Shown in pieces: positions 26,532 through 39,370 of a DNA stretch of 64,000 nt (positions are counted from its first letter, which is position 1; the number at the start of each line of letters is the position of its first letter). A program made the position numbers and the translations under genes. Origin of the DNA: Acanthacorydalis orientalis. Lineage: Eukaryota; Arthropoda; Insecta; Megaloptera; Corydalidae. The notes beneath the pieces are model-generated. The model did no database searches and was not told the DNA's origin. It saw only the letters and a program-made list of their open reading frames with translations. The stretch lies in NCBI GenBank assembly GCA_034766995.1, contig CM068323.1, positions 23,813,846 to 23,877,845 of the forward strand, in the 5' to 3' direction.

Positions 26532-26854
26532 TTGTATATCTAAATAATGTTCTATGCATAAGTGTACTTATGTATATACGTCGTCCTCTAACTATTAAAT
26601 TTAATGGCGTACTTGTATTATATTTCAATAAATGTTTAAATATCACAGCAATCAAAATACAATATACGTTATTATCTGTAATTTTAAATGTCGTGTCTGA
26701 AGCCAGACAAAACAAATAGTAATTTATACCATATTAGGAATACGTTTGTAAACAGGCAGGATAGATTTACAATTACAATTCAATTAGAGTTACAGAGACG
26801 TTTTGAGTACAATGAGAATATTTTTTACACGTGTTGTAATATAAACTCTATTTG

Positions 26855-26855
<1 letters not shown>

Positions 26856-26903
<48 letters not shown>

Positions 26904-26908
26904 TATAT
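26856..26908. repeat. (TA)n microsatellite
   Basis: About 26 units, broken by one AA near 26,900. Confidence 0.97.
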
Positions 26909-27075
26909 GGTTTAAAATATCAGTTGTTTCCAAGATATCAATGAGACAAGAGATAAACATTTATGTTAGTAACGTTTTAGAAACTCGAGAAACATTTGCA
27001 AAACATATATTTCATAAAGTTTCAAGAAAAATATGTTTTTTTTCTTAAAATATATTATATCTTTTATAAGTATTA

Positions 27076-27107
<32 letters not shown>
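27076..27107. repeat. (CT)n-(TA)n compound microsatellite
   Basis: About 6 CT units, then about 7 TA units, then a TG-interrupted end. Confidence 0.94.
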
Positions 27108-27108
<1 letters not shown>

Positions 27109-27840
27109 ATGAATTATAATAAAGAAGTTAAAGTTAATTTAGAGCAGATATAAACCATTACTTTTCATTATATATTATTTTTGTATATTAATATTTGCTT
27201 CATATTTTTCTGATTATATTAAACAAAATTTTAAGTTATAAATACTCTCGATTTACGTTAAATAGATAATAATTGAAAACTATTTTCTCATAATTATTGT
27301 ATAACAATCTATAAATGAGATATGGATGATAGAAATCATCCATTTTTAATGGACATTTTTTATAGATAACATATCACTTAAAAAAAGGAATCATCAAGAA
27401 ATATTAACTCAGGAAATAACAATTAAAAAATTACATATTTATTGGTTTATGTAAAATTTTGGAATCTTTACTATTCACACTGTCTACGCATCGAGATCGG
27501 TCTTAAAGTCACGAGTTTCAAGTAAAAAAATCCGATAGATCAAAATTAATAGTAAGTGAAGTATATTTCGAACAAGTAATTAAATTTTAATATCTGGATT
27601 ACAGTATATTCGGTAATTCAGACAGTGATACTGAAAAGAAAGTAAATAGCATGAAAATTATATGCGAGATAGTACGATATTATTACATGGTTGCAAGAGA
27701 TGGATCGTAACATTTAATAGCCTTATTAATAAAAAAATCCTTATTCTAAAGATATTACGTATTTATACAACGCATAGTTGAACGGGGTATAAATTCCAAA
27801 TATATCATTTTATGGATTGGCATTAAGAAACCAATAAATG

Positions 27841-27876
27841 TATAAGCATCGAATTTCATAGTATAAGCATCGAATA
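27841..27876. repeat. 21-bp-spaced short direct repeat
   Basis: TATAAGCATCGAAT occurs twice, 21 bp apart, the second copy continuing as ATTAG. A small local duplication. Confidence 0.8.
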
Positions 27877-27963
27877 TTAGATTTAACTGCAAATTGATGA
27901 TGATACACTAATTTCATTCCATCATATGAACTGTTAACTGTTTTATTAATAATATTTCGTCAA

Positions 27964-28001
<38 letters not shown>
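27964..28001. repeat. (CT)n-(AT)n compound microsatellite
   Basis: About 9 CT units joined to about 9 AT units. Confidence 0.96.
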
Positions 28002-28003
<2 letters not shown>

Positions 28004-28440
28004 ATTTATTATAATCATAAGTATTTTAATATAAACAAGTTAAACAAAACAGAGATCTAAGATGTTTACCAATCATCTGAATAAAATTATATGTAAAACA
28101 TTGATTAATTAAATTATATTTGAGTAAAAATTTATATTTTGTCTGTAATAATGATAGTACTCCGTGCCATATTGTATCGTAAGATAAATAAATAAGGTAA
28201 AACAAGATATAAAATATGCTGTACTACAGCAGACTCTTTATTACTCATATCTTTGAAAGATCAGTAAATAAAGACTAGCTGTGCTATGTGATCTAAAAAT
28301 AGATGGGGAATTCTTTTTTAAGAAACGTTTCTAAAGTAATGTTAAAATTTGCTAGCATTCAATATTAAAATCTTTATTGTATAATTTGAAAAGAGATAAA
28401 AAATACGAAAAGTAATATTCGAATTGCAAACACGAATGAG

Positions 28441-28820
28441 TAAACAAACAATATTATTGCGGTATGAAATTAGTCTGTCACTGTATCTACACAAATCATC
28501 TTATCTTTAGACGATCGAACGTACGTGAAATTCAATGACCTTTCAACTAGAAAGCAACCGCTACAAACCTCAGTATTTACAATGTGATGATAGCACATTT
28601 CGTCTGAATGATACTCTAGGTCGAAATACGTGCACTTTTTAACCTATCACTGTTATTTTAAAACGAATACAATTCGAAAAGAGAGAACATACCTATACTT
28701 TTTTGCGTGCGATTATCTGTTCAGCGTATCGTGCTCAAGAAGTGTGACTAAGTTCGATCCAGGCCGGAACCATTTTTTCTTCCATTCATTTATGTCTGTA
28801 AAGTGTACAAACATTTTAAA
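28441..28820. other. moderately balanced island
   Basis: Less AT-rich, with TTCGATCCAGGCCGGAACC near 28,750. A 65-codon frame (28,630-28,827 +) is unremarkable. A B-box-like word here was tested as a tRNA and rejected. Confidence 0.3.
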
Positions 28821-29599
28821 GACTTGAACAAGTTTATATACGTTTTCTGTTAGATTGAATTTATTTTCAAGTGAGAAGTAAAACAGGCAAATAGCTGCAA
28901 TAAGTGTATTAAATTTTATTGAATCATAAATTTCAATTGAAGCTATTATATCTGTTCTACCTTCTATTAACTATCGTTTAAATGTTTAAAACAGTTAATA
29001 ATAGCAATGTGTTAGAAAATGCTTTTCGCACAGGGATGCTACTATGCATTTAGTGTTGTATTAAAAGCGATTTCGAATAAACAATTCTGGTAGTTTCTGG
29101 ACAGAAAATATATATTTAATTGCATAATGTTATTTCTTAGCTATATCAAAATATTTTTTAATTACAGATTAAAATGCCTATAAATATTAAAAAGAATAAT
29201 ATATAAGTTTTTATAAATATTTGTCTTTTGTAATTTTTAAATCTACATTTAATGTTCTTTTCATATTTATATTTTTATACTTAACTTGTTTCTTTAAATA
29301 AAAATTAGTACTATCTTTCATGAGAAGATTTAAACGTTTTGATAGGATTTTGAACTATCATTAGAAGAAAATATTGGTATAAAATAAGAAAATATATTGT
29401 TAAGTGAAGACTAGTGTAATATTTTAGTAGGTAATTTAAATTTAATATTATTTAGGATTGAAACGCAAATATCTCAGTAATTCTTTTATTTAAAAAATTA
29501 GTATTTAATTAAGAATATCAAATATAATTCTGATATTAGTTTCAGTATGTAGGCCACATTGATATTAGTCTTAAATAGATATTCAAATCTTAAATGTAT

Positions 29600-29686
29600 A
29601 CATGAAGATGCATGCTTGCTGCTGAAACTAGTAGTGGAGAATGAAGAATCAGATGATCCAACAGGAGGAAGATTATCAGGATAATG
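29600..29686 (+). mobile_element. dispersed hammerhead-like repeat, family 2, copy 1
   Basis: The order is TGAAGA (29,603), a loop with short GCA/TGC pairing, GAAA (29,624), the palindrome ACTAGT plus A (29,627-29,633), then AGATGATCCAA and AGATTATCAGGATAA. The copy at 58,825 has the same order and spacing, so the resemblance is homology and not chance. The layout matches family 1 and the minimal hammerhead of Penelope-like elements. The CTGA start reads ATGA here, so this copy may be inactive. Confidence 0.65.
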
Positions 29687-29877
29687 TAATATAAAATAAT
29701 TTAAAAGAACTTCGTAAGTTCAGTTATAATCGTTGGAAAAAATATATACATATATTGTGACATATACACACATTCTTCTTTATTTGAATTTTCTATGATC
29801 ATGTTTTATATTAAGAAATGTTACCTTTAAAATATACGAAATTTATTCATTTAATCAGAACTATACAAAATATGAAA

Positions 29878-29898
29878 ATATATATATATATATATATA
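29878..29898. repeat. short (TA)n tract
   Basis: About 10 units. Confidence 0.93.
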
Positions 29899-30035
29899 AT
29901 CGTTTGTAAATGCTTCAATAAAAAAGTATAAAGTACATCTGAACCAATAACGTTTTTTCCATTTCCTTCGTTACATCTAAAAATAATTTACAAATGTATT
30001 CATGCAAATGTTCATTTCGAATAACACTAAATTAA

Positions 30036-30660
30036 TACTGTACACATCTGAACAACTGTCGATATCAACGACAGATTTGTCTCGATTGAAGTACCATTGT
30101 GTACGGAATCACCGTTGAGAGGATCAAAGTCGATCGTGAATAGAGGGTAAACAGAGCGGGTTGTCGCTCGCGCGGAGCTTAAAGACGGATCAAGAAACTG
30201 CTGGGTGCTCTTAACGTGCACATCCGCTTGGATCAAATCGTGTACAATGTTCGAAGAGTGTTCCATTCGAAGGCAACGGAACGCAATTGCGTATATATGT
30301 ATATGTACTGTAAGCTGGATCTTCGTGACTTAATGTGACCGTAAGAGAATTCCGTACCGATCAAATTCAAAAATAGAATGAAATGAAACGGGCGACTTGC
30401 CGTTGATCGAGGATTTATCAGTGCGTGCAGAGAAATGAAGAAAGTATTTTTAATCGAACATGTGTGTAGAATCAGTATTGCAACTGATCTAGTTTTGTGA
30501 TACACTATTGGCGAGATAAACCATAATTCCATAAAACGTCAATCGTGTCGTGATTCGCTACCTAAAGTTATAATCCATTTTCAGACAAAATGTAATAACA
30601 AAGTTTTGGAAACGCCGTGAGCTACACTGAACATCCACTCACAACTTCCGAATGTCTATT
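30036..30660. other. balanced-composition island, about 600 bp
   Basis: The most CpG-rich extended patch in the first half of the window (GTCGCTCGCGCGGAGC near 30,160). Two - strand frames of 79 and 99 codons (30,027-30,266 and 30,233-30,532) overlap by 34 bp, but neither matches a family I know and both end without splice-like borders that I can defend. Candidate promoter or enhancer region, less likely an exon. Confidence 0.35.
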
Positions 30661-30802
30661 AAACCGAGATGCAACTGTAATCTCTGCTAAAATATATGTA
30701 GTCATTACATTGTTCTTTGTTATAAATATATAACACTATATCATTACTAAAGTTGTAAAAAGTTGAATATTTAAAACGCGAAACACTATTTTTTTAACAT
30801 AT

Positions 30803-30826
30803 TATATATATATATATATATATATA
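30803..30826. repeat. (TA)n microsatellite
   Basis: About 12 units. Confidence 0.95.
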
Positions 30827-31130
30827 AATTAAGATTTTTACTCACTTATTTATGAGTGCACATAGATTGTATTAGCCAGTAGTTTCCAAACCTTGGTCTA
30901 AGTATCAGTGGCTGTACTTGAAAAAAGTATGAATTTCAAAACAGACATTAATGTGATTCATAGTTGTTTAATTGTTGAAATTGAAATATGTTTTTAAGGA
31001 GAATTATAAAGGACTCTTGACTAGTTCGTGTATGAATCCATGATAATCTGTAGACCAAACATTAAGAAACATTGCTATATATAATTCGTAAAATTTTAAT
31101 TGAATTGTAGATAAGTCTTTATATATAAAT

Positions 31131-31149
31131 ATATATATATATATATATA
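31131..31149. repeat. (TA)n tract, left of the foldback element
   Basis: About 9 units. With the tract at 31,357 it appears to be one TA array split by the inserted element. Confidence 0.95.
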
Positions 31150-31354
31150 GGGTGATTCAACTTAGTTTTCTACACAAAACTAGTAAAAAAACGCAAAAAT
31201 TTAAAAAAAAACATGTTATCTTCCATTTAGTATTTTAGTTTAACAGTATTTTAGTATTGAATTGAACTAAAATACTAAATAAAAAATAACATGACTTCTC
31301 TTAACCCCTGCGCTCCTCTTTTAATACTTCCATGTGAAAGCCTAAATTGAATCA

Positions 31355-31356
<2 letters not shown>
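31150..31356. mobile_element. 207-bp foldback MITE inserted in a (TA)n tract
   Basis: The termini GGTGATTCAACTTAG and CTAAATTGAATCACC are inverted repeats with one mismatch. The 5' end also carries one extra G. Both ends abut TA, as expected for a TA target-site duplication of Tc1/mariner-type insertion, though the (TA)n context makes the duplication unprovable. Inside, arms of 29 bp (31,212-31,240 and 31,265-31,293) pair with 3 mismatches around a 24-base loop. There is no coding capacity, so it would be non-autonomous. Confidence 0.85.

Positions 31357-31420
<64 letters not shown>
31357..31420. repeat. (TA)n microsatellite, right of the foldback element
   Basis: About 32 pure units, much longer than the left remnant. 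Confidence 0.97.
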
Positions 31421-31423
<3 letters not shown>

Positions 31424-32069
31424 TTCAGATAATTATAAAAACAGTGATTCTATTCACTGTAATGATCAAGACAATACCCAATCGTTCGAATCGTATAAGA
31501 CAAGAGATTCTATTTACATTTTGTATTACTAGCATGAATAGCAGAATTAATACACTAATCCTTAAAAGCACATCCTCCATACTAGCGCACTTACTTTCGT
31601 TCCATCCCGTTGGTAAAGATCATAGGTCAATAAAGAAGAAACGTTCTTAAGCCGTATTATAATAAAGTACATCTTAAGATACCACGTATTACTACTTCTT
31701 TTTTAAGTCTGTTATCGAGCATTCGAATAGACACAGACACGGATGTTTGAAGTGGACATCAAAGAAACACTTTTTTTTTCATACGTAAAAAGATATATAT
31801 TCTCTTTGTGTGTGCGTTTTAATTCCGGACCGTTTTCTTTTTCTTCGAATGCTCCGTACAGATTTATTTGATGTATAATCTGTTACGCAAGGGTGCCAAC
31901 CAGTATCTTTGTACTGAATTATTATTTTGATTCATAAGTAATTTCATCTGAATACAGTTTATGTCCGCAGTTGACAATTTGAATGGGTTGGTCGGGAGTT
32001 TTGAACGTTGGATTTTTTTTTGTGGTGACAGATTCGTTACAAGGTATTATAAAATTATTTATACTTATA

Positions 32070-32070
32070 T

Positions 32071-32116
<46 letters not shown>
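32070..32116. repeat. (CA)n-(TA)n compound microsatellite
   Basis: ACACACAC leads into about 19 TA units. Confidence 0.96.
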
Positions 32117-32123
<7 letters not shown>

Positions 32124-32817
32124 CATTATGGGAATTTAATTTATTTTTTATTAAACCTTCCTCGTGTATATTAAAATCTACACTGATTTCTATACAGAAA
32201 AAAATATATTTTTTTTCATTACAAGATTTCATATCATACATTCTTAACAGACTTAATTAAAGATTAAATAAGATCAGGACAATATATTTCTATAAATTAA
32301 ATTATATTCTTAGTCAAATTTAAATAAATATTTTATTAAAGGAACGAATGAGTAAACAAAATCAACACTTAAGATATGAGAACAATACTGATTTAAGGTA
32401 ATAATAATAATAAATTGTTTCCAATAAAGTACATGTGCAACAGATTGTTTCGTAATAATAACAATAAGTAAAAAGATCCACACACACAGACACTTGTGTA
32501 CTTGTGACTCGAATGCAATGATCAATGATTATATTTTATTGAAATTGATTGAACAATTAATCGTACGTTCGATTTTATTGATGAAGCATGTTTTCAATTT
32601 TACGAGTACGTCATTAGATTCAATGTACTTGTGAACTATTAAATAATTCCATATACAATATCAAAATGTTTATATTATTTAAACCAGGAGTTCTTCAAAT
32701 AAGATCAGCGGATACCTAGTGTCTGTTGTCCATTACTAGTCTGCAGTCTTTAGATAGATTTTAAAATCTCTAAAGTTTAACTGATGATCATTAGATAGGC
32801 TATAAAGTTTACATAAA

Positions 32818-32890
32818 AACTGAGAGTGTGAAAATTAGTAGTCAAGAAGAAACACTCAGATGATTCGAAAAGATAAAAATCAGCAGAAAA
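32818..32890 (+). mobile_element. dispersed hammerhead-like repeat, family 2, degenerate copy
   Basis: CTGAGAG, then GAAAATTAGTAG (compare GAAACTAGTAG in copy 1), then CAGATGATTCGAAAAG and AATCAGCAG. The order and spacing follow the two better copies, but the stem II region is almost entirely missing. A decayed relic. Confidence 0.5.
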
Positions 32891-32953
32891 ATTGATCAAG
32901 CGAACCACAGCAATAAAAACACAATTATAATTTAAAAAAAGAGTTAGTTAATA

Positions 32954-32976
32954 ATCTCTCTCTATATATATATATA
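32954..32976. repeat. (CT)n-(TA)n compound microsatellite
   Basis: About 4 CT units, then about 7 TA units. Confidence 0.93.
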
Positions 32977-34945
32977 GTTTTATATGCAGGAAAGGATTAA
33001 CAACATATTGTATGTATTGCATTAACAATACATTACTTAGATATATAGTAACAAAATATGTTCTAATTCTGAGAAAAGTGTCCTCAAATATCGAAAGACT
33101 ATTAGAAATTAACAAGCACAGATTTAAACATTGATTTTAAAGATTAATTCAAAGGAAATTTACATTAATATTTGTTTAATAATCTTGTTTTTTAAATAAA
33201 TTAGATATTGTTTTGTTAATAATAAATTATAAAATAAAAAATGTTAAAAAATTATTTAATAAATTCCCTTTTTTAAAACGAAGTAATTAATGTAATATAT
33301 AGAAAAAATGAATCAAATCAACATTCGATTTTAATAAAATTGAATGAAAGTTAAATCTTTTTTCGAAAATTAGACACAAGTGAAAATGTGTATTTATAGC
33401 TGTCCCTGACATTTTTTCTTTAAATAAAACACCGTTCTCTTTCTCGTAGATATTTCAGTGTTAACTTTTACGGAAGTAATTCACAGATAGTGAAAATTAT
33501 TAAGGCTGCATATAAACTGTAGCGAAGAGTATTAATTAGCGAACATTTTCACTCTTCTGAAAAAAAAAATCAGTGAACGTTACAAATGATAGCGAATGAT
33601 AAATGTTTCCATGCTGAAAATAAAGTTACGCAATTAAAAAAAAGCCAAGAAAGTTCTGCCCATGCTTTCTGGCCTGTAATTTTCAGTTATTTATGTATCA
33701 TTTTAGGAAGTATATTTGATGAAACGAGTACGTCTTTTTCAGAAGATCAGAATTTAGTAAAGACTTTTTTCGAGCATAATTATTTATAGGTTTTACTCAC
33801 GCATTCTTCAACAGTAGTCTCTTTCTATGCCCAGAACACGTCTGTTTATGTAGCTTCATGCTGTTTTAGCATTTTTTTTATTTCGTAAATCTTTTCTTTT
33901 CCCTACATTAATACAAAAGAATACGCATTGGTAATGCAGAACAACTTATTTTTAAATGCACATGTTGAAATATTTTTACTTGAACGACATAAACAATTAT
34001 AATTTTAATACTTTTATACCCTTTGTAGCTGTGGTTTCATAATCGATACAACCTTCTGTGTAAACATATATATTATGTTCATTTGCATTAAAATAGTATT
34101 CGACAATCGCTGTAACATGTCGCATTAAATTTACTTTTATTGCATCAGCATTTTTTTTATTATGCAGAAAACATTCTCTTTAAAATATTTTAAATTATTC
34201 TTATGTTGTTTCGTATGAAATTAACACTTTAGGAGTTACTAAAGAAACTATTTTATTGTTCGCAATGAATAGAAATGTACATTCGATTTTATTATAAGAA
34301 TATTTGATGGAAGATATTATCTTCCAGTTTTTCTTAAAAGGATACTAAGTCTTATTTACATTTTTTTGATTTAATTGATTTTTATATTAAAAAATATATA
34401 CAGAGTTCGAACTTAATTTGGAAATTGTTATATTTTGAATCGACTTTTTAGAAGAATAGTTGCCTTATAGATAAGCAATCAAGAAATATATTACATGAAC
34501 AAATAAAATAATTTATTTTCCTCTTTTATACATATATTAATCGTATTAAAAAAAGATATCAAATAATAGTTAACATGTAACTCTTTTTTAAACGAAAATT
34601 GTTTTGGAAAACAAAGTATTTGAATGTTTTTTTCAGTGATATTCTTAAATTTAAATATCGGTTTTAAACCAAATAATCCCAATTTCTTCATATCGAACAC
34701 CAAACTGTATCTGTTTACTTTTAGTTTACATATGCATAAATTGTACATTCACACGTCCAGATATTTACAAATATGCGTGTAGTTGTATATTTAATTATGC
34801 AAATGTTTCGAATGTCTCGTTGATTACACAAAGGGGCCGAATATGTCAATTAGAAAAAGAGACGATTTGAATTTGAACGCTTTAAGTGAAACAGCATTTA
34901 ATACACGACCGATAATCAGTAAACTAAATAAATAAGTCAAGAAAT

Positions 34946-35189
34946 GTTGAACGTCATCCAAATCGTGTTAGCTCTAGATCACCTAATCCACTACAAGACA
35001 CGTAAGGGATGTTAAATCCAAACAGGTTTACACAAGAGTCCCAGATGTAGAGAACACACGAAGGTGTTAAAAACAACTGTACAGAAACTTCACGTTTAAT
35101 GCTAGAGGCGTTTGTGCACGTTGAGACGAATGTGAGGGAGTGTACGCGCTCGTCGACGGTGGCTCTCGAAGATCGGAAATGACTATTAA

Positions 35190-35251
<62 letters not shown>

Positions 35252-35510
35252 CTGTCTAATTTTATTACGTTGGCAGCTCTTTCATTGCGCGCTATTGTTA
35301 TCGAGGCTGTTTTCTTTTTCGTAAGCCTTTGATTTATGACGCATGTTTCTATAGACTGACCAGGCGGACAACGCTCACAGACAGTCAAAGCACTTCTATA
35401 CGCTTTTAAAATCCGTGCATTCGTTAATTCCATGAATCTTTGTTGTTTTTTGACGACGTCTCTACCATCTGGTGATTGAATATTTCGTCATGCGTGCTTT
35501 GGACATAAGT
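34946..35510. other. balanced island split by a TA tract
   Basis: Both flanks of the TA tract are less AT-rich. One - strand frame stays open for 159 codons (34,954-35,433), but part of it is the TA tract itself and neither half is recognisable. I treat it as noncoding unless conservation says otherwise. Confidence 0.35.
35190..35249. repeat. (TA)n microsatellite with one CA interruption
   Basis: About 29 units, interrupted by ACATA near 35,205. Confidence 0.97.
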
Positions 35511-35924
35511 TATACGATTAATTAATTACTTTTAATGTTCTTTACACGTTAATGATTCCTTTTAAATTATAACCGGAGGTGTTTTATTACTTTTGAATAT
35601 TAAATACAATACTTCATTATAATATAATTACACTATAGGCCATTAACACGTAATGAGAGATTTTATGGACTGATTGAAGTAATGGTTTACGATATTTGTA
35701 TTTTTGTCTATTAATTACTTTTAAGTTCAATGAAGTTCACTCGTTTCAGTCAAAATATCTACTTGTTGAGAATAAGTCTTAGTTTAAATAAAACGAGTTC
35801 TGATTGTACATTGTACAATTAGAATACATGTGACATTTATTTTTTTATATATCAAATAAGTTTATGCTTTGTCATGTTTACTTTTAAAATTTTTAAAGAA
35901 GTAAAATATGTTTATTTTTTTAAT

Positions 35925-35929
<5 letters not shown>

Positions 35930-35973
<44 letters not shown>
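35930..35973. repeat. (TA)n microsatellite
   Basis: About 22 units. Confidence 0.97.
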
Positions 35974-35976
<3 letters not shown>

Positions 35977-36719
35977 ATATTAATATTTCTGTCTTCATTT
36001 CTATCTTATTAGTAATTCTTTTATTCCATTCATGTAGAAAGATTCCATATTAATGTGAAACATATCTGCCTATTCATTATACATTCTTATATCGTTTGAT
36101 TTATCAGACCCAATCTTTTTAAAATTATTTTCTATAATCTTTTGAGTAACAGTAGATGTCTAGAAATATTATCAAGTGTCTCGTTTTAAATATATGACGA
36201 TTCTTTATGTAAAAATTATCATAATATTACCTCAAATCGATAAATGTACTATGGATAATTTTATATAGACATTAAATAAAAATAATTAATTTTCCGTTTG
36301 TTAAAATAATTAATGAAATTGATATAAATTTTTTCCACTCATTAATTTATTTTGGAATACAACGAGTGTATAATGTTAGAAAAAGTAAATCTTGAAAAAA
36401 ATTGTATTACTAGAGTGTATTTCGTTCTATAAATACATGATTACTGTTATTTTTTCAGCACATTTCAGGTCACTTACTTTTCACACGAATTCCTGTTGGC
36501 TTAAGTTGTGTCGTTGCGGTTACATTACATAATTAATCTGTTTGTTTTATTAAGACACTTAAAAAACAAACATCTTTTATGATCTAACCAAATGTTCAGT
36601 TTTGATTTTTGGCAAATATTCTGTTTTGATTTTAAATTAAATTACTAATCTTATATTCACATAAAATATTTTATTAGTTATACTAACATATGGAAATATT
36701 TGTTTTTCAAATTTTGACC

Positions 36720-36739
36720 TATATATATATATATATATC
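36720..36739. repeat. short (TA)n tract
   Basis: About 10 units. Confidence 0.93.
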
Positions 36740-37243
36740 AAGTAAATAATAACAGAAGAACATGTAAAATATTTTTTAGTAAAATAGTTCAATTTGATAT
36801 AGTCGTCTATATTGCTAATTTACAAATTATAGCAGAGGAGTATATAGTTCTTAGAACTGATTTTGATATTATTAAAACATGTCATTTATAAAAAGTATAC
36901 CACGTTGATTCAAAAACTGTTTTAGTTCCTTATTTAAAGTTTGATCGGATTTTGCTAACATATGATAATGTAAATGTAATATTTAACCAACCAACCATGA
37001 TTAACTTCATTCCTAGCATAATTAGTGTATTTGAACTTAAGAGCGAAAACTTTCTAGCTTGTGAAGCTTAGTTAAGTTGTATTTGAGCAGGAAGATTTAC
37101 CAAAGGAAAATATTAAGGTTTATTTTTCCCTTTGTTATCAAGATAGTGTAAAAAATATTGCATATTTATGCTTCGAGGCAGCTGTATACAATTGATTATC
37201 AAGTTTTAATAATTTATAAAAAAATATTATTTTTCATTATATT

Positions 37244-37245
<2 letters not shown>

Positions 37246-37306
<61 letters not shown>
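37246..37306. repeat. (TA)n microsatellite
   Basis: About 30 pure units, followed by GTTTGTGTGTTTG. Confidence 0.97.
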
Positions 37307-37309
<3 letters not shown>

Positions 37310-37319
37310 TGTGTGTTTG

Positions 37320-38330
37320 TGGAAAAATACTTCCGTATAACTCTCTTAAGTTATTCGTACGTTCGACATCTATAAAAATAATGTTCTGTGCTGGGAAAAC
37401 TTTTCCGAAAAACTTCCAAATCTCCAATACATGTAAAAACGGTCGTAAAATTATCTAAACCGAAACTTATGATTTATTGTCGAATAAAAGTCGTTGACGG
37501 TTTTTATCCGTTCTTCTGTCAACAAGCAAAATTTTGCATAGTACAACAATCTTCATCGAACAGAAAAAAACAAGTGTTGTAAGAAAAATACAATTTGTAT
37601 TATGATATCGAGTAAGTGATTATACTGGTGGGACGGTATGAAATTTACGATCAACTTCGATGTAATTTTTATAACCAATCGTTAAAATTATCATAGATGT
37701 CTTTATTCGTCCGATGAAATCACTGATTGAAAAGCTGTCATGCTACATTATTTATTGTTATTGAGTTTAAATGTAATATTTCTTGTATTGAAGATATATC
37801 TGTGAATGTGATGAGTTAATGTAATATGTATCTTGTCAACAGAACTATAAAAATATTATTATGTTGTTGAAACGATGTACCTATTTCGATGTCCTTTTCT
37901 GTAATGATGTGGTTACTTATTTGATAAAAGTACTAAATGAACAACTGATTACTTTGTATGTGATTATGTTCCTCTCTTTTTACATACATCTATATATATA
38001 TAAACAGTATATATAAATATATATTCATTTTTTCTGTTATATTTGTTAATCAATTTAATTAAATATTTGTTCAATCAAAATAAGCTCATTAAAAATTAGA
38101 AAACTAACAAATATGCTCTAATATTGTGTATTTTATAAAAATACGCGAAATTTTAATCGAAATAATAGTTATTTTATAGATAAACTGAATAAATTTGTCT
38201 GATTTTAATATAATAAATTTATATATTTATTTGTTTCTAAAAGATTTGCTGTAGAATGATTCTAGTTATTTATATCTCAAGTGAAAATGATTCCACAACT
38301 CAAATATATCTTACCAACATTTCTACTTAA
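37320..38330. other. mostly AT-rich, no gene
   Basis: The first 250 bp are slightly balanced, with short frames of no recognisable family. The rest is AT-rich and empty. Confidence 0.5.

Positions 38331-38333
<3 letters not shown>

Positions 38334-38400
<67 letters not shown>
38334..38400. repeat. (TA)n microsatellite
   Basis: About 33 pure units. Confidence 0.97.
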
Positions 38401-38402
<2 letters not shown>

Positions 38403-38459
38403 TAATGGTTTATTTATGCAAAACGTTCCCTTAAAAAATAAATAAACTTTCGGTACACT

Positions 38460-38700
38460 TACGAGATATCCCACATTCGTACAACATCGTATTGGTAGAT
38501 TCAATTTTCATCTCCGACGATGATATCAAACGCACGTTTTGAATTGCCTTCGTCGAACCTTCTCAGAAATTTACGATACCAGCCAACACGGCAAACCTTT
38601 TACATTTTTGAGAGCATATGTGACTTTCAACGGTTTAAAACTACGTTGACGTAAAGAGAATAAACGAAAATTCGTGGAAATGTCATTGGGTCTCATTTCG
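38460..38700. other. small balanced island
   Basis: Contains CTCCGACGATGATATC and CCAGCCAACACGGCAAACC. No frame of note. Confidence 0.3.
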
Positions 38701-38976
38701 ATTAATATTTATTTTCCTTTAATGCGACACTTGAAATGAAGTTTACATAGAATTTGATTTACATTTTATATTGTATTTTCTTTTTTTTTTTTGGCACCGA
38801 AGATATATTTGCTCAACTTTATATGAAGTCAGTTCATTTATTCTGTTCATTAAAAAAGGTACGATCTCTTCAGTGGAAGAAAATCTAAGTATGATTATTC
38901 ACTTTAGTATTAATTATGATTGTATTCTACAAAAAAATGGTATTCGTAAAAATTTCTAGTCATGAATAAATGAAAG

Positions 38977-38979
<3 letters not shown>

Positions 38980-39049
<70 letters not shown>
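38980..39049. repeat. (AT)n microsatellite
   Basis: About 35 pure units. Confidence 0.97.
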
Positions 39050-39052
<3 letters not shown>

Positions 39053-39320
39053 GCTAACCCTAATGACACAAAAGTGTACGTAAATTAAATTACGATTTAC
39101 GATGAAAGATTATACTTATTTCACAATTACAACCCAATGTTCACTTTTGTAAACATGCTCGTAAAATAATATGTACATCCATGTGTTATAATTTATATGT
39201 GTTCTAAATAATAGTTAATCGTAGTTAAAATATTATAATTACATTTACAGTCTTCTTTTTTGTTATAAATATAATGTAAATCATTGTTTAATAATCAGTT
39301 ATAAATTAGAAGGGTTTTAC

Positions 39321-39356
39321 TTCACTTTCATAAATGAATTCACTTTCATAAATGAC
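39321..39356. repeat. 18-bp tandem duplication
   Basis: TTCACTTTCATAAATGAA is followed directly by TTCACTTTCATAAATGAC, identical except at the last base. Recent by its near identity. Confidence 0.9.
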
Positions 39357-39370
39357 TGGTTCATCCATCC

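Larger units (their letters stand above)
25785..28440. other. AT-rich gene-free sequence with many TA and CT tracts
   Basis: Unique AT-rich DNA between microsatellites. A direct repeat of TATAAGCATCGAAT occurs twice at 27,841-27,875. No gene is seen. Confidence 0.55.
28825..30035. other. AT-rich gene-free sequence
   Basis: Unique AT-rich DNA apart from the family 2 repeat at 29,600 and a short TA tract. Confidence 0.55.
31660..34945. other. AT-rich gene-free sequence
   Basis: Unique AT-rich DNA. 31,700-32,040 is slightly balanced. Short frames at 31,961-32,260 (+) run through a TA tract and are not genes. One degenerate family 2 repeat lies at 32,818. Confidence 0.55.
35511..37245. other. 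AT-rich gene-free sequence
   Basis: Unique AT-rich DNA. Nothing is recognised except the two listed TA tracts. Confidence 0.6.

Noticed and set aside
34954..35433. 159-codon - strand frame, the longest in the window
   Set aside because: Its length comes from reading through a (TA)n tract, which has no stops in the IYIY phase. The two flanking halves have no recognisable similarity to any protein family.
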